The translations under genes and the position numbers were made by a program. Below the pieces are notes generated by a model that saw nothing but the letters and a program-made list of their open reading frames with translations, had not been told where the DNA came from and searched no databases. Below, piece after piece: positions 31,374 through 39,123 of a stretch of 64,000 bases of DNA. Position 1 is the first letter of the stretch. The number at the start of each line of letters is the position of its first letter. The DNA is taken from NCBI GenBank assembly GCA_019912965.1, contig JAIOHM010000234.1, positions 1-64,000 on the forward strand. The letters are read 5' to 3'. Origin of the DNA: Anaerolineae bacterium (GTDB taxonomy: Bacteria; Chloroflexota; Anaerolineae; Aggregatilineales; Phototrophicaceae).

Positions 31374-32354
31374 CGTCTGTTCGGCTGATGCTGTTTTGGG
31401 TAAAACCAAAGGTCGATAATTTTCATACAACAGCCGCCCCATCACCATCAGCGGTTGTGCCAGTAGCAAACCCAACCACCATTGATCGCCTGTGATACCC
31501 ATCATGGCGAATGGGGCATATGCGACCAGAATTTCCCACCACCGCAGCGGAAACAGCGTCAGTGTGAAGAACGAGTAAGCGCCCAGATAGGGTGCGCCCG
31601 CCAATGTGGCAGCGATGACATACTGTAATTGATGCTGTCGTCCCTTGATGAAGAACACACCCAAAAGCCCGATCAGCAACCAGGTTGGCGCGATGTAAAA
31701 CCAGGCGTCACCTGCGAACATGGTTTGCGGCGTGTATGACAGCCAGCGCACCGGCCAATCCAGCCCATAAATGACAAAGCTCAGTGCTGCCCCTGCCGCC
31801 GGGATAATGAGCGATTTCCAACCGTTCCACAGCACCAGCGCAATGATAGCAAAGGCGGCTAACTGTGGTTTGGTTGCCATCATCAACAATCCTAATCCCA
31901 CCCAGATTGGTTTCCCTCGCTGCGTGTTCCACCAGGCAATGGCTAAACCGAACGCAGCAATAATATCAATTTGACCTAACCACAAAATCCATAAAAAAGT
32001 GGGCGAGGTAAGCACAACAAATGGCTTCCCGCCCAAACGCCGCGCTGACCAGTAAGCAATTGCCATCGTCAGGCCGCATAGCACCAGATACCCAACACGC
32101 CATGCGAAGACACCTAGTGGGAACATGAACCATTCTGAGAAATAAGGGTTGTAGGTGCAGGCTTCGCAACCCTGCGCCAATCGGTGAAAATAACCCTGAT
32201 AATCGAATCCACCGGGTAGCAGTGCCAGTCCACCAAGTACCAGCAGTGCAATTTCTGCATAAATAATTGGCTGTTGACGTGGACTGCTCAACACAGCCCA
32301 GGCACGTTTTAACTTGGTGAATCGTTTGGGTGTGGCGGTTTGGGATGCAGCCAT
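31371..32354 (-). CDS. Polytopic membrane protein, glycosyltransferase 87-like
   Basis: A 327-aa protein with about 8-9 membrane helices. An early outer loop carries a Cys pair (AQGCEACTYNPYFSEWFMFP), and the order of loops and Trp-rich helices (TFLWILWLGQIDIIAAFGLAIAWW, KPQLAAFAIIALVLW) resembles the DUF2029/GT87 alpha-mannosyltransferase-like GT-C proteins. Such enzymes use polyprenyl-phosphate sugars outside the membrane. The typical first-loop acidic motif is not obvious, so activity is uncertain. It starts 10 bases after the trmB stop, as a second gene in that unit. Confidence 0.6.
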   Translation of the reverse strand: MAASQTATPKRFTKLKRAWAVLSSPRQQPIIYAEIALLVLGGLALLPGGFDYQGYFHRLAQGCEACTYNPYFSEWFMFPLGVFAWRVGYLVLCGLTMAIAYWSARRLGGKPFVVLTSPTFLWILWLGQIDIIAAFGLAIAWWNTQRGKPIWVGLGLLMMATKPQLAAFAIIALVLWNGWKSLIIPAAGAALSFVIYGLDWPVRWLSYTPQTMFAGDAWFYIAPTWLLIGLLGVFFIKGRQHQLQYVIAATLAGAPYLGAYSFFTLTLFPLRWWEILVAYAPFAMMGITGDQWWLGLLLAQPLMVMGRLLYENYRPLVLPKTASAEQT

Positions 32355-32364
32355 AGGTTATGGG

Positions 32365-33336
32365 CTATTCCTTTAGAGATCGATTTAATATCCGCGACTC
32401 CGGATGCAACCCCAGCAACCAGTCGCCTAGAATGGCCGCAGCCTGATGTACGCCCCGCGTCGAACGGGGATAGCCGAGATTGCCCAGTTTCAGCGTATAT
32501 TCGTTTGGGGTTTCACGTTTGGCGAGCACAAAAGCGATGTGCTGGTCAATCGTGGGCTCTTTGATATACACCTCAAACAGTAGCACGTTTTTGCCCCGGT
32601 AAACGTAGAGAAAACTGATGTGTGTTTCGCCAGCTTTGTGTTCGCTGGACTCAAATGCCGCCAGCATCTCATCCAGTGAGAGCGGGCTGGTAAAAGCGAT
32701 ATGGGGCATGTCGAATTCCTCTTGTACCGGAATATGGATGGGCACTTGGTTGCGTTGATAGGCGAAGTAGTAGCAGGGACGGCCTTCGCGCAGGGCTTTG
32801 CCTTCATACTTGGTAACCACTCGCCCCGGTAGTGTATTTGCCCAGGGCGTGGATAGGGTGTTATCCAACCCCGGTGTCTCTGCCAGCAGTTCCGCGCTCA
32901 TCTCGGCATATTCGATGATGTCGGTCGCCAGATACAACCTGCCACCCAATTGCAGACGGCTGACCATCGCATTCAAGGTGTCGCGCTGCATCAAACGGCG
33001 GTGACTGTGGCGCTTTTTGAACCAGGGGTCTGGAAAATTGATGTGGATCTGGTCAACGCTGGCAGGCGTGAATAGATGATGTAGGGCTGTTTCCGCCGTT
33101 GAATGAATCGGAATCACATTGGTCAGACGGTTGCGTGGGATGGATTTTTCCACCGCTCGCAGGCATTCTGCGGCAATCTCCAATCCGATGACATGAGCAT
33201 CCGGGTTTTGCCGCGCCAGATGTAGCAGGAATGCGCCGTAACCAAATCCAATCTCCAGAATGAGTGGTCGTTCTGAACCAAATAATTCTGCCCAGTTGGT
33301 CGGCCAAGGCAGGCGTATGCTCGTCAATTTCTGCAT
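32365..33336 (-). CDS. trmB: tRNA (guanine-N7-)-methyltransferase with C-terminal extension
   Basis: A 323-aa enzyme. The SAM-binding motif is EIGFGYGAFLLHLA (about residues 27-40), followed by VIGLEI. The family signature I-N-F-P-D-P-W-x-K-K-R-H-x-x-R-R lies at about 119-135. TrmB makes m7G46 in tRNA variable loops. Usual bacterial TrmB is about 210-240 aa; here about 105 residues follow the methyltransferase (from about 215), containing HIAFTSPLSLDEMLAAFES and FLYVYRGKNVLLFEVYIKEP. It is followed after 10 bases by the GT87-like gene. Confidence 0.92.
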   Translation of the reverse strand: MQKLTSIRLPWPTNWAELFGSERPLILEIGFGYGAFLLHLARQNPDAHVIGLEIAAECLRAVEKSIPRNRLTNVIPIHSTAETALHHLFTPASVDQIHINFPDPWFKKRHSHRRLMQRDTLNAMVSRLQLGGRLYLATDIIEYAEMSAELLAETPGLDNTLSTPWANTLPGRVVTKYEGKALREGRPCYYFAYQRNQVPIHIPVQEEFDMPHIAFTSPLSLDEMLAAFESSEHKAGETHISFLYVYRGKNVLLFEVYIKEPTIDQHIAFVLAKRETPNEYTLKLGNLGYPRSTRGVHQAAAILGDWLLGLHPESRILNRSLKE

Positions 33337-33449
33337 AGAAGAAACTTCATTATGAGTTTAAACATGTTGAAATACTATCATCTGTCGTCATGTAGTGAGT
33401 AAGGACATCCATTATACTGTGACAAGGGGATAATCTGGCGAGAGATAAT

Positions 33450-33842
33450 ATGCCAATTCTGGTGAAGTGGTACGACGATTCCAGACAGATTGCTTTGTGG
33501 GAATTTGAAGGGCAGTGGCAATGGCGCGATTATCATGCGGCTATTAATACGGCGGTTGTTTTGCTGAAGACGGTTGAAAACACAGTCGATTCTATTATCG
33601 ACCTCAGCCGCAATGAATCGCTGCCCCCGGACATGTTAATACATGGCCCCCGCTGGTTTCGTGTCGCCCCAGCCAATTTTGGAGTCACGGTTGTTGCTGG
33701 CGGTGGCAGCCTGATTCAAAATGTCGCGCTGACGATTGGTCGATTGTACAAGCCATTTGGCGAAAAAATTCTGGTTGCAGATGACGTAGAAACCGCTTAT
33801 AAGTTGCTGCAAAAACGCCGAAGTATGAGCGGAGAAGAATAA
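33450..33842 (+). CDS. Small protein resembling the STAS-like (SpoIIAA-like) fold, unknown function
   Basis: A 130-aa soluble protein with alternating strands and helices: ILVKWYDDSRQIALWEFEGQW, DSIIDLSRNESLPPDM, FGVTVVAGGGSLIQNVALTIG and KILVADDVETAYKLLQKRR. The layout resembles STAS/SpoIIAA-like proteins seen in Chloroflexota and cyanobacteria, but no diagnostic phospho-Ser motif is visible. It is a single gene before tRNA-Ser. Confidence 0.55.
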   Translation: MPILVKWYDDSRQIALWEFEGQWQWRDYHAAINTAVVLLKTVENTVDSIIDLSRNESLPPDMLIHGPRWFRVAPANFGVTVVAGGGSLIQNVALTIGRLYKPFGEKILVADDVETAYKLLQKRRSMSGEE

Positions 33843-33848
33843 ACAGCG

Positions 33849-33931
33849 GAGAGGGTGGGATTCGAACCCACGAGGGTGTTACCCCTACTCGCGTTCCAGG
33901 CGAGCGCGTTAGGCCACTACGCTACCTCTCC
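33849..33931 (-). tRNA. tRNA-Ser (anticodon GGA)
   Basis: An 83-nt class II tRNA on the minus strand. Acceptor GGAGAGG/CCTCTCC, anticodon stem CTCGC/GCGAG enclosing CTGGAAC (anticodon GGA), a long variable arm AGGGG-TAACA-CCCTC-like, and T-arm GTGGG-TTCGAAT-CCCAC. CCA is not encoded. Confidence 0.95.
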
Positions 33932-33964
33932 AAACGGCACGCATTTTAGCAGTCACCTATGCAT

Positions 33965-34819
33965 TTAGCTAGGGACGTTTGGCAGTATTCGGGCACCTGA
34001 TGAACCGGTTTTGGTAGGGCGGCTGAGTTTGTCCAGAAAGGTCATCACCTGCCATGCGAACACATCCGGCGTTTCCAGTTGGGGCATGTGTCCGCAGTCC
34101 TTGATTTCCGTCAGCTCCGCACCGGGAATGCTGACTTTAATGGCCTGAGCTTCCTTTACCGTTGCGATTTTGTCCTCTACACCCCAAAGGATCAGGGTTG
34201 GAACGAGAGGTGTCACCGATTTGGGCATTCCGCTGCCGATCATCATTCGCATCAAACGCGCATAGCCGGGTGCTGCACTCTTGACTTCACTTTTGAACGA
34301 GTCCGTCAGCACATCTTCAATGTGAATCATTTGCTTAAGGGTTTCCTCGCTGGTGCCCTGTTTACCCAGTGATGAAAACATAAACTGTGACACAACTGGA
34401 ATTCGTTCCATCAGGCGTAGAGTCGGTGGAATATCTGGCACACCGCCACCGTTAACCAGAATAATTGCTGGTGAATAGGTTGGGTTGGCCGCTGCGAATA
34501 GTCGGACGAGTAGTGCGCCAAATGAACTGCCAATTAAAACTGCCTGCTCAAGTTTCTGGCTGTCCATGAAGGATTTGATCCAGTGCATCATGACATCCAA
34601 CCGCATCCGGGGCAGCAGTTGGCTTTGGCCGAATCCGGGTAAATCGGGAGCTAGAACATGAAAGTTTTCAGCCAGCATCGGTAAGACAGTCTCCCAGTGC
34701 AGTTGGGCATTACCAATGCCGCCATGCACCAGCAGCAGTGTTTTGGAATGGCCTTCACCATCTTCCCAATAACGCACGCGCAAGCCGTCCAGAAGAACGG
34801 TTTTTTCACTGAGTGTCAT
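33965..34819 (-). CDS. Alpha/beta hydrolase
   Basis: A 284-aa enzyme from ATG 34819, preceded by TAAGGGGGTAAG. The longer frame to 34882 would overlap the glutaredoxin-like gene and lacks a ribosome site. The oxyanion region is LLLVHGGIGNAQLHW, the nucleophile elbow is G-S-S-F-G, the acid lies in LILWGVEDKIA and the base in DCGHMPQLE. This is the classic fold of esterases, lipases and C-C hydrolases; the substrate is unknown. It is the last of three minus-strand genes with the amidase and glutaredoxin-like genes, gap 10 bases. Confidence 0.85.
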   Translation of the reverse strand: MTLSEKTVLLDGLRVRYWEDGEGHSKTLLLVHGGIGNAQLHWETVLPMLAENFHVLAPDLPGFGQSQLLPRMRLDVMMHWIKSFMDSQKLEQAVLIGSSFGALLVRLFAAANPTYSPAIILVNGGGVPDIPPTLRLMERIPVVSQFMFSSLGKQGTSEETLKQMIHIEDVLTDSFKSEVKSAAPGYARLMRMMIGSGMPKSVTPLVPTLILWGVEDKIATVKEAQAIKVSIPGAELTEIKDCGHMPQLETPDVFAWQVMTFLDKLSRPTKTGSSGARILPNVPS

Positions 34820-34829
34820 ACTTACCCCC

Positions 34830-35195
34830 TTACGCGCTGACCGAAAAACTGTCATCGATCCCATCTGCTTGCACAAAACCATGTTCGATCAGCCATTTTG
34901 TAAGCTGGTCTATGTTTGGTTCGGTAATCATTGTGCCCCGGTGTATACCGCGCGGACTTGTACCGGCTTCAAGCGGCGTTGGGTCACTGATCGGTAAATC
35001 AGAGTCTATTTCTGCAATCACCAGTGTTGGGACAGAAAGAAACCCCGTCCATGATAGCACTCGTGCTCTGGCTGTCATATCCTGGTCAATAAAAATTTCC
35101 CGGTAAGGAACAGCATAATCCGTCAGCACCCGTTTTGCTAGACTGATATATGGGCATCCGGTTGTGCGGGAATACATTACAAGTTGTTTGTTCAT
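34830..35195 (-). CDS. Glutaredoxin-like protein with single active-site Cys
   Basis: A 121-aa thioredoxin-fold protein. VMYSRTTGCPYISLAKRVL holds the redox site C-P-Y-I, with only the N-terminal Cys. SVPTLVI contains the conserved cis-Pro, and the vitamin-like loop GTSPRGIHRGTM follows. A monothiol site suggests glutathione-independent thiol exchange or Fe-S/NrdH-like handling; this is uncertain. Its ATG overlaps the amidase stop by 4 bases (ATGA), so the two are translationally coupled. Confidence 0.75.
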   Translation of the reverse strand: MNKQLVMYSRTTGCPYISLAKRVLTDYAVPYREIFIDQDMTARARVLSWTGFLSVPTLVIAEIDSDLPISDPTPLEAGTSPRGIHRGTMITEPNIDQLTKWLIEHGFVQADGIDDSFSVSA

Positions 35196-36322
35196 CCGCC
35201 TGTTCCTGTTGGTAAAGGAGTTTCAATGGTTGGGGGTTGAGAGGGTTCAAGGAAGCACACAATCCCATCAGTAATGCCCTGCGCCATCGCTTCCTGATTT
35301 TCGGTCAAAACGGTTCGATCTGCGAGTAAGAAACCCAGTTCGATGATCGAAGCTGGCGTCAGGGGATGAATTTCGCGGAAGGTGTGGTAATCCGTCATAT
35401 CAACCGTTACACCTTCCCGCCGCTGCAACCCGGTGGATTGTGCATAGTAGCGGGCAACACAGTCCACCAGTAAATCGTCAGTTCCCCGCCCCACACGGGA
35501 TGATGCACGGGCGATCAAATAACCAGATACCAGTTCACCAAAGTCCTGACAGGTGTTGGCGTGAATGGATACCAGTGCCGCTGCTTGATAATTGTCCAAC
35601 CGGGGATCAAATTCATCCAGTAAATCGACTGAGTAGCCACGACCGCGCAAGTTGCGCACAACCAACTGTGCCACTGCGAAATTGATCTCAGCCTCCGTCA
35701 ACCCATCAGGGCATACTGCGCCGGGGTCAGGTGGGACTTGTGGGCCTCGGTGCCCGCTGACGATACCCACTTTCCGCAGCCAGTTTGGTGTCGGAATACT
35801 GGTCGGAATGACTGTCGATTGACTGGTGGCTTGGGCGACACTCAATTCCTGCTTTACATCATCCGCGATAAATTGAGAGGGTGTCCACCAGGCGAAAATG
35901 GTTGCCATCAAGCCGGCGGCAATCACCACTACAACCAGTGTGCGGATAATACCGCCTAGAACCCCGACTGTTTGCCGTCGCCGTTTGGCCTTACGCCGTT
36001 TCACACGCCGAATGCGCTGTTCTTCAATCTCGGCCTGTCGTTGCTGGTCGCTTTTGGCTTTCGGGTTCTCCAGTCCGGGAACATTACTGGTAGCAGTCGC
36101 AGTGGTTGCGGTTGTACGCTGATGGAAATCAGATGGTTGTATCGGACGCTTGAAAAGTTGCTCTGCCGCACTTGTTGGTTGAGGCTTACTGGCTTCAGCT
36201 TTGGCTGCTGCCTGCCGCATCATCTCCATAAAGGCGACGGACGCCGGGATTTCCGGGTTAGTGGGATCGTTGTCCCTGTTTTCAGGGTGTGCGTTGTCGT
36301 CGTTAAAGCGATCATCCGGCAT
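35192..36322 (-). CDS. N-acetylmuramoyl-L-alanine amidase (Amidase_3), membrane-anchored
   Basis: A 376-aa protein. A long Ala/Thr/Gln-rich cytoplasmic part (about 1-110) ends in a very basic stretch (RRVKRRKAKRRR), followed by one membrane helix (about 115-138). The outer Amidase_3 domain (about 188-360) has zinc ligands in GIVSGHRGP and VSIHANT, and the catalytic Glu in SIIELGFL. It cuts the amide bond between MurNAc and stem peptide, so it remodels the wall. It is the first gene of the unit with the glutaredoxin-like and hydrolase genes. Confidence 0.88.
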   Translation of the reverse strand: MPDDRFNDDNAHPENRDNDPTNPEIPASVAFMEMMRQAAAKAEASKPQPTSAAEQLFKRPIQPSDFHQRTTATTATATSNVPGLENPKAKSDQQRQAEIEEQRIRRVKRRKAKRRRQTVGVLGGIIRTLVVVVIAAGLMATIFAWWTPSQFIADDVKQELSVAQATSQSTVIPTSIPTPNWLRKVGIVSGHRGPQVPPDPGAVCPDGLTEAEINFAVAQLVVRNLRGRGYSVDLLDEFDPRLDNYQAAALVSIHANTCQDFGELVSGYLIARASSRVGRGTDDLLVDCVARYYAQSTGLQRREGVTVDMTDYHTFREIHPLTPASIIELGFLLADRTVLTENQEAMAQGITDGIVCFLEPSQPPTIETPLPTGTGG

Positions 36323-36411
36323 GGTGTCTGCTTTTTAGCCCTCGGCCCCATCGAAACAGTCTGCGCTTACGTTGAGCCTAATTATATAGCGAAATCGGGA
36401 TGGCTAACACC

Positions 36412-38334
36412 TTAAGGGCTGTCGGTTATGAATTCGTAAACCTGCGCGCCTTCGCTTTCAAAAACCAGATTGAGATAAGTTGCATCGCTTACCTGTGACT
36501 CCATCTCAACCAGATCAACAGGAGGTCGCCAGCGGAACATGCTGGTGATGCTTTCCGGGTTAGTGATAATCTGCGGCACAATCACATAATCAATTCCCGC
36601 TGTTTGCAAAAGTTCTGCATGAGCTGGATCAGCCGGATTTTCCCAGAAAGCGCGCAGTAGTTCTTGTTCTGCCAGACTGGCCTCGTTATTGCGGAAAAAT
36701 GGCTGCCAGCGGTAGTACACACTGTCACGCTCTGAAATGACGGGTACCCAATCGCCTTCGTGGGAATTATCTAGTTGTGTGCCAGTGTAGTTTAGAACAC
36801 GGGCATCTGCCGGAGTATTTTCCTTTAGCCATTCCATTGCCTGTACATCAGCTTGTGAAGCAAAAGCACCGAAGAATCCAACCCGGTCTTTACTAAAAGA
36901 CAGTAGTTGTTGGTTAAAGACCAATATCACTAGCGCGATTACAATTAAGGTACCCAGTACGCCATATGATAGGCGAGGCATCCATTTCCCTAACCGCACC
37001 TCAAACCATTTGTCCCATATCCACAGTAATCCCATCCCGCCCAATATCGCATACGGGATAATCGGCCCATGCCACGCAATACTGAAAGGGTAATCATAAC
37101 GCAGCAGGGGGGCAACCAATCCCGGCACGAGACGTTCCAGAATGCCCAGACTGCTGAACTCCAACACCATCACCAGCCAACCAACCGCCAGAATTGCGCC
37201 CTGATCGCGCCGCCGTAGACCCACCACCGCACCTAAAATGGCAATAGGCAGGATTATGACACCGTGATACACCACCATCACCTGCCAGTAATTTGGATCG
37301 CGTGTGAACGGGGAAATAATGTCCGAGCCGAGCAAGTCACGTACATTCAACAGCCAGGGCAAAATGCCCACTACAGCCACCGGTGGGATTCCGATGACCA
37401 TTACCAGCCACGAACGCATTGTGGGGCGTGTTTTGCCCAGCCACATCGTCAGTAGCCAGGGTACATATCCCAACCCCAGAATAATAGTCGTGTCCGGCTG
37501 CGAAAGTACCAGCGCTCCCAGCATCAGACCGGCGGCAACCGCATCCGGCCATGCGGGTTCGCGTAAATAGCGTAAGGCATAAATCAAGAATGCCTGTGCG
37601 AACACCAACCCCAGCAGGGATGTAAAATGCGAGTCCATGAATGCGGTGAACAAGCCGACACCAATGAGCATGGCAATTGCTGTTGCCCGCCCCAATCGCT
37701 GATCCCGTAGTTCCGAACCCATATCAAAAGCCAGCCACACATTTAGGGTCGCTAATACAGCACCAACGCTCAGTTGGATAATGTGCAAACCCTGGTCAAG
37801 TTGCTGGTTCAAATAGGCGATAATGAGCGTGAAGCCCGGTGAATACAGATAAGTGATTTCAGGATGCCAGGGTGCAAGCGTCTTAAAGTCCCCGCCTATC
37901 CGGGCGGATAAGGCCAGATACCCGAATCCCTGTGCATCTGTATCGAGCGGCACATGCAGCACCAGCGCTGGAATGACGAACACCAGCGCCGCGAAAGCCA
38001 ATAACATCAGATCACGCAACCCCGGCCAACCTTGATCCCGGTCGCTCAGGGTTTCGCCGCGGGCTTCGGCTCGCTTTTGCCCGTAAGAAAGGGTGCCGAA
38101 CAGGAAAATGCCTGTTACCAGCGCGAATAACAAATAATCAATGACCAGTGTGTTCCAGCCAAATAGCATTGCCCAGAATATCGCGCCGCCCATCACCAAC
38201 GCTAATGTCAGCGCCGAGGCCAGCCCGATGCGTGGTTGTGCTGTGTTCCAGGCAGGGGCCAGCATCGCCCCTGTGCCAAGTACAACTGCTCCGAATACGA
38301 AGATGACAAATAGTGGCATGAGTATTGACTTCAA
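36412..38334 (-). CDS. Polytopic membrane protein, GT-C glycosyltransferase-like
   Basis: A 640-aa protein with about 13 membrane helices and a C-terminal outer domain (about 500-640, MEWLKENTPADARVLNY ... YVIVPQIITNPESI). The first large loop has LHVPLDTDAQGFGYLALSARIGGDF, where D-x-D sits at the position of the GT-C catalytic acidic motif. This plan matches PMT/GT39-like or uncharacterised Chloroflexota membrane glycosyltransferases acting on polyprenyl-linked sugars. Donor and acceptor are unknown. It stands alone on the minus strand. Confidence 0.65.
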   Translation of the reverse strand: MKSILMPLFVIFVFGAVVLGTGAMLAPAWNTAQPRIGLASALTLALVMGGAIFWAMLFGWNTLVIDYLLFALVTGIFLFGTLSYGQKRAEARGETLSDRDQGWPGLRDLMLLAFAALVFVIPALVLHVPLDTDAQGFGYLALSARIGGDFKTLAPWHPEITYLYSPGFTLIIAYLNQQLDQGLHIIQLSVGAVLATLNVWLAFDMGSELRDQRLGRATAIAMLIGVGLFTAFMDSHFTSLLGLVFAQAFLIYALRYLREPAWPDAVAAGLMLGALVLSQPDTTIILGLGYVPWLLTMWLGKTRPTMRSWLVMVIGIPPVAVVGILPWLLNVRDLLGSDIISPFTRDPNYWQVMVVYHGVIILPIAILGAVVGLRRRDQGAILAVGWLVMVLEFSSLGILERLVPGLVAPLLRYDYPFSIAWHGPIIPYAILGGMGLLWIWDKWFEVRLGKWMPRLSYGVLGTLIVIALVILVFNQQLLSFSKDRVGFFGAFASQADVQAMEWLKENTPADARVLNYTGTQLDNSHEGDWVPVISERDSVYYRWQPFFRNNEASLAEQELLRAFWENPADPAHAELLQTAGIDYVIVPQIITNPESITSMFRWRPPVDLVEMESQVSDATYLNLVFESEGAQVYEFITDSP

Positions 38335-38411
38335 TAGTATGGATACAAAACGGCGATGAGTATAGTCGGTAGAACTTTACTTTGCTACGCTAAACATTTT
38401 TTGGAATCAAA

Positions 38412-38434
38412 AAGGCCGGGATTTCCCCGACCTT
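38412..38434 (-). terminator. Terminator of the dps gene
   Basis: On the minus strand AAGGTCGGG and CCCGGCCTT form a stem with one mismatch and a 5-base loop, followed by a T run. Confidence 0.75.
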
Positions 38435-38454
38435 GTCTTGCTAAAAGCGAATGG

Positions 38455-38988
38455 CTACTGACCTTCTAAATGTGCCCGCAGCATCCAGGCCATTTTCTGA
38501 TGTTTTTGCAGGATACCCGTCAGCAGGTCTTCCGAACCCGCTTCATCAGCGTCGTCGTCGATCACATCAATATCTTGCCGGATTTGCCGCACCAGTGCCT
38601 CATGGTCAGCCAGCGCGTTGGCGATCATCGTGCGCGCATCTGGGTAAACGCCGGGTTGTTCGGTCAGTCGTGCTAATTTCTGGAATTCAACCAGCGTTCC
38701 GGGCGCGTTCTCTCCATGTTGACGGATGCGTTCGGCCACCTCGTCAATGATATCAGCCAATTCGTCATACTGATTCTCAAACAACGCATGGAGTGGCTGG
38801 AACTGTGGCCCGGTAACATTCCAGTGGAAGTTCCGCAGTTTAATATACAGAACCGTTTCATCAGCCAGCAGTGGCTTGAGAATGTTCACCACAATCTGCT
38901 GTTGTTCATCGTTAAGACCCAGATCGGGCTTAATTGATTTTGTCTTGGTTGCGGTTGGTTTGGGTACTTTTGCTTTGGCGGTTGCCAT
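38455..38988 (-). CDS. dps: Dps-family DNA-protection / mini-ferritin protein
   Basis: A 177-aa Dps protein from ATG 38988, with AGGAGG just upstream; a longer frame to 39033 has no ribosome site. Residues 1-25 are a Lys/Thr/Ala/Pro-rich tail (KAKVPKPTATKTK) of the type that binds DNA. The four-helix ferritin-like body has ferroxidase landmarks K-L-R-N-F-H-W-N-V-T-G-P and D-E-L-A-D-I-I-D-E-V-A-E-R. It forms dodecamers that oxidise and store iron and shield DNA in starvation or peroxide stress. Confidence 0.93.
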   Translation of the reverse strand: MATAKAKVPKPTATKTKSIKPDLGLNDEQQQIVVNILKPLLADETVLYIKLRNFHWNVTGPQFQPLHALFENQYDELADIIDEVAERIRQHGENAPGTLVEFQKLARLTEQPGVYPDARTMIANALADHEALVRQIRQDIDVIDDDADEAGSEDLLTGILQKHQKMAWMLRAHLEGQ

Positions 38989-39123
38989 GATGATATCCTC
39001 CTGATTCCAAACATTACGTATAGCATAACTCATTTGTGTAAGATTCTTGTGTCAACAACCTGAGAAGTCGATTATAATTCGCCTCCACAGGTTTATTTTG
39101 TTCTCATTGGAAAGCCAATAGCT

